A program made the position numbers and the translations under genes. A DNA stretch of 9,376 bases from Gemmatimonadota bacterium (GTDB lineage: Bacteria; GCA-2686955): NCBI GenBank assembly GCA_002686955.1, contig NYZA01000061.1:1-9376 (forward strand), written 5' to 3'. Under the pieces are notes generated by a model. It made no database searches and had not been told where the DNA came from. It was given only the letters and a program-made list of their open reading frames with translations. Of this stretch, positions 1 through 5,799 are shown piece after piece (positions within the stretch are counted from its first letter, which is position 1; every line of letters begins with the position of its first letter).

Positions 1-1397
1 CCGGGTTCGATCGGTCCAGGCCCTGGGATCTCGGCTGCGGCCGGCGGAACGATCTCGGCGTTGCGTCCGCGACGGGTATCGAGGCTGCTTTGGGCTCCCT
101 CGATCCGAGTCGTCGGGTGGGCTACGAGGGGCGAAGGGTCGTCTTTCACGGCGTGTAGACAGGGCTCCTTCGCGTCCTGGCTCGGCACGATCCGGTCCCG
201 CCCACTGGCGCAGGGCGCGAGCACGCCGTGATACCGAACCTGATGTGCGCGGGGTGGGGGAATCAGTGGTGCCAGCCGTTCGAGCAGCTCATGCCGTTCC
301 ATCACTACGTGCGTCGTCCCGTCCCGCCACGGCGTCTTCAGTCGATAGGCGAGTCGACGGTCCGGCAGCTCCTCGAGACGGTCGAGCGCGAGCGGCGGAC
401 GCGCGACATAGCGGCACAGCCGCTCGAGTCTTTTCCGATCGCGGGCGGGCACGGCCACATCCGCATGCAGGCTCATTCCGCCCTGACGAACACAGCGCGG
501 CGGGACCCTGGCTCCCGGCTCCACGCCGTCCACCTCCTCTCCGATCGGTTCCACCCGGTCCCCGAGGCGACGCCACGGTTCTCCCGCTTCGGGGCCGGTC
601 GCGATCCGCGATCGGATGGATGCGGCGCCGAGCATCGCCATCAATGGGTTGTCGGCCGAGATTGGATCCTCGTCCATCTCGGCCCCGCTCCGCTCGAGCC
701 GTCGACGGATCCGCCGCGCCGTCCCGGCTAGCACCCGAGCAACGTCGTCGGTCTCAGGTGGATCGAGCACAAGAAAGCAACCTGGATCATGCGCCGCCCC
801 TTCGTAGACGCCGTTGAGCACGAGCGCATGGAAGTGGGGCGTCAGGTTGAGCGCCGAGCCGAAGCGCTGGATGAACGTGACCGAACCACACAGACCACGG
901 CTGATCCCGAAGTCCCGCTTCGCCCGTCTTCGCTGATCCGCGAACAGAGCACGCAGGAAGCAACGCAACACCTCGCTCGTGAGCCGCGCGTTCCACGCGC
1001 AGCGATAGCGGAGTGGATAGGGCAGGGTCAGAACCCATTGTCGAACGGGCACTTCGGGAAGGACGTGATCGACGAGGTGGGCTGCCATGTCCGCCATGCG
1101 CCGACCGCCACATGAAGGACAGAATCCCCGGCCTTTGCACGAGAAGGCGACGAGCCGATCGTGACCGCAGCCGTCGCAGTGAACACGTAAGAAGCCATGG
1201 GCCAGAACACCACACTCGAGATAGGTACGAATCTCGCGTTCGACGAAGCGAGCGACGGGAGCACCCGCGGATCGGGAGCGCGAGAGGAACGACTCCACAT
1301 CCTCGCGGACAACACGATGGAGGAGCGTCTTCTCGGGCTCATGGCGTTCGTAACGAATCGCGACGGCTTCGCCGGGACCGGGCTCGAGCCGAATCTT
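1..1397 (-). CDS. IS91-family (ISCR-like) HUH transposase, C-terminus cut by window edge, no clear start codon
   Basis: This is a rolling-circle, single-strand transposase. I read it from the reverse strand (codons with low coordinate divisible by 3): about 465 codons are open from 1397 to the left edge with no stop. The N-terminal part carries a zinc-binding domain (CDGC at about 1167-1178, then CKGRGFCPSC at about 1110-1139), followed by GGRRMADMAAHLVDHVLPEVP, which is typical of IS91 relatives. The HUH motif HFHALVLNGVY lies at about 804-836. The putative catalytic Tyr is in LCRYVARPPLA (Tyr codon 408-410). Only one Tyr is present there, as in ISCR-like members rather than Y2 IS91. HQVRYHGVLAP (about 210-245) marks the Y2_Tnp C-terminal part; the usual last segment would lie outside the window. 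Upstream the frame is closed by TAG at 1398-1400, and no ATG, GTG or TTG precedes the conserved N-terminus; only ATT codons (1392-1394, 1356-1358) are available. It is either an ATT-started gene or a decayed one. Family assignment is secure; activity is uncertain. Confidence 0.9.
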
Positions 1398-1880
1398 CTA
1401 CGCAATCGTTATGCCGGGTGCGGCGTCGAAGACAGTGGAGGCTCACGCGATATTTGGAACACCCGCTTCAGATCGGCTTCAGCGAATTGAGACCGATCGT
1501 CCACAGGCCGACCGTGAACCGTAGGGTTCAGAGTCCCGCCGAGAGCAGCCGGCGAGCTCCCAACTTACTCAAATGGAATGCTGCCGCGGATCGAGCATCG
1601 TGGAGCCACGACTGGTCGCCTGAGTCCTGCCCGTCGCCAACGCGAATCGAGGAGGGCGCAAGGGAACCGCCGAACATGGCAACAGAGACAAAGACGCCCG
1701 ACCGCTCGAATCTCATGGCGAACCGGCCATCTCCGGTTCCCATGCGCGAACCCCGAATCGCCAAAACCCAGCGGAATCGCGTGTTTTTCTCAGTCGAACG
1801 ATTCAGGGATGCGGGAAGTCTCCGCTCGGCGAGACTCAATGGCGGTGGGGGGAGTCGGGGGGGAACTCGTCTCTCTTGGC
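1398..1880. other. Gene-free stretch upstream of the transposase
   Basis: I see no credible gene here. The open frames on either strand give low-complexity, Arg/Ser-rich translations without a recognisable domain. A short in-frame stretch reading FAEADLKRVFQISREPP on the minus strand (ending at TAA 1409-1411) lies just upstream of the transposase; it could be a remnant, but I cannot assign it. One perfect hairpin is listed separately. If the element follows IS91 organisation, the terminus (terIS) upstream of the transposase should fall in or near this stretch. Confidence 0.5.
1510..1535. repeat. Perfect hairpin near the 5' end of the IS91-type element
   Basis: TGAACC (1515-1520) and GGTTCA (1525-1530) form a perfect 6-bp inverted repeat with a 4-nt GTAG loop. 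GAC (1510-1512) and GTC (1533-1535) can extend the stem past a 2x2 internal loop. It lies about 115 bp upstream of the open transposase frame. Hairpins next to GAAC-type tetranucleotides occur at IS91-family ends, so this could be the terminal structure of the element. That role is inference; the pairing itself is plain in the sequence. Confidence 0.45.
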
Positions 1881-2068
1881 AATTCCCTGATGAGCAGGGA
1901 AAGTACAGGGAATTTCTCCGAGTTCGGGCCCCGCGGAGCTCTGCATTGCCGGAATTTCCCCGTCGTTCCGAGCAGTTAGAAACGAATTCCCTACAGACTC
2001 GAACAGGGAATTATTTCAGGCGAGCAGGGAATCCTTGGAGCGAAACAGGGAATCGAAACTCCCTGCTC
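1881..2068. repeat. Cluster of CAGGGAA / TTCCCTG short repeats with 21-bp phasing
   Basis: CAGGGAA occurs at 1895-1901, 1906-1912, 2004-2010, 2025-2031 and 2046-2052. The last three are exactly 21 bp apart, about two helical turns. Opposite-strand copies lie at 1883-1889 (TTCCCTG), 1987-1993 (TTCCCTA) and 2059-2065 (CTCCCTG). The copies pair with one another. AATTCCCTG 1881-1889 matches CAGGGAATT 1906-1914 (9 bp) or, in 7 bp, 1895-1901. AATTCCCT 1985-1992 pairs with AGGGAATT 2005-2012. GAGCAGGGA 2022-2030 pairs with TCCCTGCTC 2060-2068. This gives mutually exclusive hairpins. Function unknown: candidates are protein-binding iterons, a dispersed intergenic repeat or a recombination site. It sits between the transposase and the deaminase gene. 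Confidence 0.75.
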
Positions 2069-2365
2069 CCCGTAACCATATGGGTCTCATCCGCGGCGAT
2101 TCGGCGCCCCGGCAGCGAGACGTGCAGCGAACGATTTCCTGGCGGCCTACGCCTCGGCGAGCCTAATTTGACTCCACCGGATGAGTAAAGAGGACCGACA
2201 AGACGGTAAAGGGGTCGACCGCGTTTCAACCGGCGAGGGCCCGTGCATACTCTAAGCGAATTTTTCGTTACTAAGACAATCGAGGTCGCGACCGAAGCTG
2301 TCACGCCTATGCTCTAAATTGGGCAATGTATCGAGGGCGTTCACGCGGAATCGAGGGAGTCCGGA
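2069..2365. other. Leader region upstream of the deaminase gene
   Basis: About 300 bp with no supported gene. It must hold the promoter of the deaminase unit, but I found no convincing -35/-10 pair; the best -10-like hexamers (TACTCT 2248-2253, TAAATT 2315-2320) lack a good partner. The stretch 2245-2275 is AT-rich compared with its surroundings and can fold into a small stem (AGCGAA 2255-2260 with TTCGTT 2264-2269, one G-T pair). In the Vibrio AvcID system the deaminase is held in check by a small RNA encoded just upstream; whether one exists here cannot be decided from sequence alone. Confidence 0.35.
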
Positions 2366-3892
2366 ATGTCCGCGGAAGAGACGAAAACGAAGACCACAGA
2401 TGAGCTTGAAGGCGATGCCGGGCTCGACGCGCCCAACTCTGAGTTGGGCCCCGAGAACTCTGAACTCGTCATCGGTCTCGTATCGGCTGTGGGAACCCCA
2501 TTAGAGCTCGTCGAGCAAGCCATTCGCGACCGCCTGAATTCCTATTCGTATTCGACCGAAGTTCTTCGGCTCAGCGACTATTCGCGAAGCTTCCAATTGG
2601 GTGTCGAGGGCGAAGAATCCGGCGAAGATGGTCGGATCGACGCCGCTATGACCCGAGGAAATGACGCCAGAACCAAGACTGACCGGAACGACATCTTGGC
2701 GCTTGCGGGAATCGCCGACATTCAGAACAAACGAGGGGACGAGCCCGGTCCGCTACCTGGGCGAGCTTTCGTACTCAGGCAGCTAAAACGTCCCGAAGAG
2801 GTTCACTTGCTTCGTCGTACGTACGGCGAAGGATTCGTCCTGCTCGGCGTATACTGCCGTCGAAGTGAGCGCGAGAAGAACCTGCGGAAGGCGGGCGTAA
2901 GCGACGAGCGCGTTGAGGAGCTGATTATTCGCGACGAGCACGAGGCCCGCATGGGAGGTCAGGCCCTTCGCGACACGTTCCATCTTGCTGACTTGTTCCT
3001 CGAGGTAGGGAACGACCTCGACGCGGTGAAACAGGACCTTAGCCGGATGCTCGATCTTTTGTTCGGCTTTGGGATATCGACCCCCACTCGAGCGGAGTCT
3101 GGGATGTTTCATGCGCATGCCGCGTCCCTAAGGTCCGCGCAGCTAGGACGTCAGGTGGGTGCGGCGTTGCTAACGACTGACGGCGACATGATCTCGGTGG
3201 GCACCAACGAAGTTCCGCGTTCGGGAGGTGGCCTCTATTGGGAGGGCGACTCACCGGACGACCGCGATCATAAGCGTGGGCGCGATTCGAGCGACGAGGC
3301 CAAAGAGGAAATAGTGCGTGAAATCCTCGATGTTCTTGACGACACGTGGCGAAACACACCCTCTGAAGACAAACAGCGTTTGTTATCCGATCGAATTCAG
3401 GAACTTCGCACAACGAGGATCATGAGTTTGACCGAGTTCGGCCGAGCGGTGCATGCGGAAGCCGAAGCAATTGTTTCCGCAGCTCGACGTGGCACAGCCA
3501 CGGCGAAGTCAGAGTTGTATTGTACAACTTTCCCTTGCCACGTATGTGCCAAGCACATCGTGGCCGCCGGCATTCGCTCGGTGACGTATATCGAGCCCTA
3601 TCCAAAAAGCCGGGCACTCGATCTCCACAACGATTCAATCTCTCTGGAGGACGAGGAAGATGGAAAGGTGTTATTTCGCCCATTCGTCGGAGTCGCTCCA
3701 CGTGCCTTTGAGAGACTATTCTCGATGACCAAGCAGGATGGAAGCCGGATTTGGCGAAAGAACGGCGCCGGGACTCCAATTCTCGACCGAGTAAATCTGC
3801 GATTCAAAATGCCGTATCTCTCTGCGCTCCAGAGGGAGAGTCTCGTTGCTAAGGAACTGATTGAAATCACGCCGGAGGAGGGGAGGCGATGA
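2366..3892 (+). CDS. Anti-phage dCTP deaminase-type protein (P-loop-like N-terminus, zinc deaminase C-terminus)
   Basis: Predicted cytoplasmic defence enzyme, 508 aa, of the class that deaminates dC nucleotides to starve phage replication (DCD/AvcD-type; the activity is inferred from family). Residues 1-32 are acidic and low-complexity. ELVIGLVSAVGT (33-44) begins the P-loop-like domain, but it has no Lys where Walker A would need one. Family-like segments follow: RAFVLRQLKRPEEVHLLRRTYG (about 133-154) and ARMGGQALRDTFHLADLFLEV (about 194-214). The deaminase domain opens with SAQLGRQVGAALL (about 257-269) and GTNEVPRSGGGLYWEGD (about 279-295). It contains the catalytic HAE (His363, Glu365) and the zinc cysteines in PCHVC (Cys391, Cys394). 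All four key residues are intact. The start is chosen on ATG 2366 with GAGGGAG (2353-2359) 6 nt upstream. The gene overlaps the next ORF by ATGA, so the two are probably co-translated. It is convergent with the minus-strand operon. Confidence 0.9.
   Translation: MSAEETKTKTTDELEGDAGLDAPNSELGPENSELVIGLVSAVGTPLELVEQAIRDRLNSYSYSTEVLRLSDYSRSFQLGVEGEESGEDGRIDAAMTRGNDARTKTDRNDILALAGIADIQNKRGDEPGPLPGRAFVLRQLKRPEEVHLLRRTYGEGFVLLGVYCRRSEREKNLRKAGVSDERVEELIIRDEHEARMGGQALRDTFHLADLFLEVGNDLDAVKQDLSRMLDLLFGFGISTPTRAESGMFHAHAASLRSAQLGRQVGAALLTTDGDMISVGTNEVPRSGGGLYWEGDSPDDRDHKRGRDSSDEAKEEIVREILDVLDDTWRNTPSEDKQRLLSDRIQELRTTRIMSLTEFGRAVHAEAEAIVSAARRGTATAKSELYCTTFPCHVCAKHIVAAGIRSVTYIEPYPKSRALDLHNDSISLEDEEDGKVLFRPFVGVAPRAFERLFSMTKQDGSRIWRKNGAGTPILDRVNLRFKMPYLSALQRESLVAKELIEITPEEGRR
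2431..2449 (+). repeat. 19-nt near-perfect palindrome inside the 5' end of the deaminase gene
   Basis: GCCCAACTC (2431-2439) and GAGTTGGGC (2441-2449) are perfect reverse complements around a single T. The same place also holds a direct repeat, AACTCTGA at 2435-2442 and 2456-2463, again 21 bp apart, which encodes NSEL twice. It lies in the codons for the low-complexity N-terminal tail, before the first conserved segment. It could act as an operator or an mRNA structure near the start; it may also be coincidence. Confidence 0.5.
3874..3886 (+). promoter_or_regulatory. Strong Shine-Dalgarno stretch for the 58-aa ORF
   Basis: A purine run with GGAGGAG (3874-3880) and GGGGAGG (3880-3886) lies at the end of the deaminase gene, 8 and 2 nt before ATG 3889. 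It is much stronger than the ribosome-binding site of the deaminase itself. It supports genuine translation of the small ORF, although part of it also encodes the last deaminase residues (EEGRR). Confidence 0.6.
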
Positions 3893-4065
3893 CCCAAAAA
3901 CTGACCAGGAACACGAACGACGAAAGATGGCGCGAGTTTTGGAAGGGCGTAGACGCCGCGGCGGCGCGTGCCCCCAGGCTCCACTACGAGGCATCAGCCA
4001 AAACGACACGCCCCGAATCAACTCCTGCGCCGCGCGCGAAAAGGACAGGCAAACCTGCCAAGTAG
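3889..4065 (+). CDS. Small 58-aa basic protein, translationally coupled to the deaminase
   Basis: I do not recognise this protein. It starts on ATG 3889, which overlaps the deaminase stop as ATGA, and ends at TAG 4063-4065. The translation begins MTQKLTRNTNDERWREFWKG and continues VDAAAARAPRLHYEASAKTT; the last third is rich in Pro, Arg and Lys (ending KRTGKPAK). The N-terminal half could form one amphipathic helix with two Trp (WREFWKGV), and the C-terminal tail looks unstructured and basic. There is no signal peptide, membrane segment or Cys. The ATGA overlap, the strong ribosome-binding site and the clean stop before the convergent intergenic region argue for a real gene. A regulator, antitoxin or accessory subunit of the deaminase is possible, but nothing in the sequence proves it. 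No homology search was possible. Confidence 0.6.
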   Translation: MTQKLTRNTNDERWREFWKGVDAAAARAPRLHYEASAKTTRPESTPAPRAKRTGKPAK

Positions 4066-4086
4066 CCGGCAAGTCGGCATGTAGTG

Positions 4087-4138
4087 GGGCCGCGCGGCCC
4101 GGTGACCTGGCCCGTGATTCCGACAGCCTTCGAGGCTG
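4087..4138. terminator. Candidate bidirectional terminator between convergent units
   Basis: Two inverted repeats lie between the end of the small ORF (4065) and the end of the Nudix fusion gene (4168): the palindrome GGGCCGCGCGGCCC (4087-4100) and CAGCCT-TCG-AGGCTG (4124-4138, 6-bp stem, 3-nt loop). Neither is followed by a T-tract in either direction, so these are not textbook intrinsic terminators. Their place between two converging transcripts is the main reason for the call. Confidence 0.35.
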
Positions 4139-4167
4139 CCCCTGACCGCTGCATGGTCTGGTCGCCT

Positions 4168-5760
4168 CTATTCGAACCAATCACCGAACTGCCTACGAAA
4201 CGCGTCTTTTCGCTCCTCGGGCGACAGAAGTCTCGGCTCCCAGTCGGGGTGAATTCGCAGAGAGCCGACATGCGCATCCCATCCAAGTCGGCCTGACTGA
4301 AAGGCCTTCGTGCAGCCCTCGATGGGACATCTCTTAATCGAGCGGACTGTTGGAGCGAGAGCCGACGGAGAATTCCTCCTTCGCTGGGACCTCGACCCTG
4401 GGACGCCGGGCTCACGTGGAATAATCCCTCCGGTTCCCAGGATGCCGCCTTCCCAGGTGGGATCCACGAGGTAGGTGGACAGCGGAACGTTTGAAGACAC
4501 GAGGCGTACGAGAGCCGCCGCTTGCATCAGCGCATCGAAGTCGTCCTCGCTTCTCTCCGCCCATTCGGTTCCCGTAACCGTGACGCCCGCCGCCTTCAGC
4601 CAGGCAGCCTCACGGAGTTCCGCCAGGCGAATCGTACGCTCGCTGGCGTCTGTCTTGGAGAGCGGAAGAAGGTTTGCAGGCACGTTTGGAGCCAGGGCCA
4701 CCGCGTAACAGGCCCGAGGATACGATTCTGCGATGACGGGGCAGCCCGTTGATTGAACTTCACTTAGCTCCACCTCGAAGGGCCAAATTCGAAATGCCTG
4801 CGTGCCAGAACGCCGTACTGCAAGAATTTCGCGCCACAGGGCGATTGACCCGCCCCCGACTGCACCTCGTATTCCGCTGATCACAAAGACGGTCTTTCCT
4901 CCCGTGATCCGCTCCAGTTGCCGAAAGACGGTCGCCCGGCCGCCGGCGCTCTCGATGTACCGATTGAGCCCGCCCTCTCCCCTGTCGACAGCGAAGAAGG
5001 GGGCACGGGGGCGCCACCGCGTGGCATCTCTAATGGGCTTCTCCAGAGCCTTTCCCTGGTCGAGCCATTCCATCGCCGAAGGGAAGCTGTCTTCTCCCGA
5101 ACGCAATCCATAGCCGGCAGGCAACCCCAAAACAGCGTCGATTGCGACCAGACAGGAACCGCCCATTGGACCCGCGAGGGCCTGAGCCTGGGAGAGCACT
5201 TCCTCGAACGACCAACCGCCTTCCGGAGGTTTGGGGCGCTCGATCCGCCACCCGTTAGCCTTGGGGCAGGCCGTATAGACTGCCCTTCCCTTCCTCGGCT
5301 TAGCCCAGTCGACGCTCACGATCGGAATCGGCTTCGTGAATGGCAGCTCACCGAGACCCCGATCCAGAATTCGCCGGAGGAAAGGGAGAATGGGCCGATC
5401 GGCGTCTGCCCAGTCGAGGCCGCCGAGCTGATCCGAGGTGATCCATCGCGTCTCTGAATGCTCCGTGGGGCGCGGCTCCCCGCTCACAAGATTCGAGCAA
5501 TAGACGTCGAGCACGATCTCCCGGCCCTGGACGACCGATTCCCCCCGGCCGATCCAGAGTCCGATCTCGATCTCGATGCCGAGTTCCTCCTGAACCTCGC
5601 GAGACAGCGCCGATTGCGGAGATTCGCCGCGCTCGACCTTCCCGCCAGGAAACTCCCAGGAACCGGCCAGTGCCATCCCTGGACCCCGCTGAGCAACGAG
5701 ACATCGCCCTTCCTGAATAATTGCGGCTCCGACGACGTGTATGACAGACGGCTTCGTCAA
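4168..5760 (-). CDS. Nudix hydrolase - DUF429 - zinc-finger-like fusion protein
   Basis: 530 aa, probably cytoplasmic. Residues 1-130 are a MutT/NudG-like Nudix domain: LAGSWEFPGGKVERGES, then a perfect Nudix box (Gly40, Glu46, Arg54, Glu55, Glu58, Glu59, Gly61). Such enzymes hydrolyse (deoxy)nucleoside triphosphates, often oxidised or modified ones. Residues about 145-430 resemble DUF429, an RNase-H-like fold: IVSVDWAK (Asp151), VAIDAVLGLPAGYG (Asp208), IAESYPRACYA (Glu345) and SEDDFDALMQAAALVRL (Asp406, 407, 409) supply the acidic residues. A linker of about 45 residues leads to a C-terminal zinc-finger-like motif, CPIEGC (Cys478, Cys483) with His497 and His504 in WDAHVGSLRIHPDW; the spacing (4/13/6) is looser than classical C2H2. 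The start is TTG 5760, because upstream codons run without ATG or GTG to TGA 5797-5799 and the ribosome-binding site is weak. It follows the helicase gene in the same frame, so coupled expression is likely. The substrate is unknown. Confidence 0.88.
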   Translation of the reverse strand: MTKPSVIHVVGAAIIQEGRCLVAQRGPGMALAGSWEFPGGKVERGESPQSALSREVQEELGIEIEIGLWIGRGESVVQGREIVLDVYCSNLVSGEPRPTEHSETRWITSDQLGGLDWADADRPILPFLRRILDRGLGELPFTKPIPIVSVDWAKPRKGRAVYTACPKANGWRIERPKPPEGGWSFEEVLSQAQALAGPMGGSCLVAIDAVLGLPAGYGLRSGEDSFPSAMEWLDQGKALEKPIRDATRWRPRAPFFAVDRGEGGLNRYIESAGGRATVFRQLERITGGKTVFVISGIRGAVGGGSIALWREILAVRRSGTQAFRIWPFEVELSEVQSTGCPVIAESYPRACYAVALAPNVPANLLPLSKTDASERTIRLAELREAAWLKAAGVTVTGTEWAERSEDDFDALMQAAALVRLVSSNVPLSTYLVDPTWEGGILGTGGIIPREPGVPGSRSQRRRNSPSALAPTVRSIKRCPIEGCTKAFQSGRLGWDAHVGSLRIHPDWEPRLLSPEERKDAFRRQFGDWFE

Positions 5761-5799
5761 CAGATCAGTCTCGCTGAGGTTCTCTTCTCTAACCGCTCA

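Noticed and set aside
228-817. Overlapping plus-strand open frames
   Set aside because: They lie opposite the clearly conserved IS91 transposase frame and show no domain.
1521-1538. tRNA T-arm-like GGGTTCAGAGTCCC
   Set aside because: The stem does not pair with a 7-nt loop and no acceptor or anticodon arm is nearby; the bases belong to the hairpin at 1515-1530.
1528-1839. Minus-strand 103-codon frame upstream of the transposase
   Set aside because: Low-complexity translation, no ribosome-binding site, no recognisable family; too weak to call.
1881-2068. CRISPR array
   Set aside because: Repeats are only 7-9 nt, occur in both orientations and lack regular spacers.
1013-2188. Long plus-strand open frame (391 codons)
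   Set aside because: It runs through the antisense of the transposase and through the CAGGGAA repeats; its translation is Arg/Ser-rich with no domain, a GC-rich shadow.
2168-2196. TTGACT as a -35 box
   Set aside because: No -10-like hexamer at 16-18 nt.
2011-2304. Minus-strand 97-codon frame
   Set aside because: Much of it reads through the repeat cluster and the deaminase leader; no domain or ribosome-binding site.
3861-4145. Plus-strand 94-codon frame overlapping the 58-aa ORF
   Set aside because: It starts inside the deaminase gene without a matching ribosome-binding site; the 58-aa frame has the ATGA overlap and strong Shine-Dalgarno stretch.
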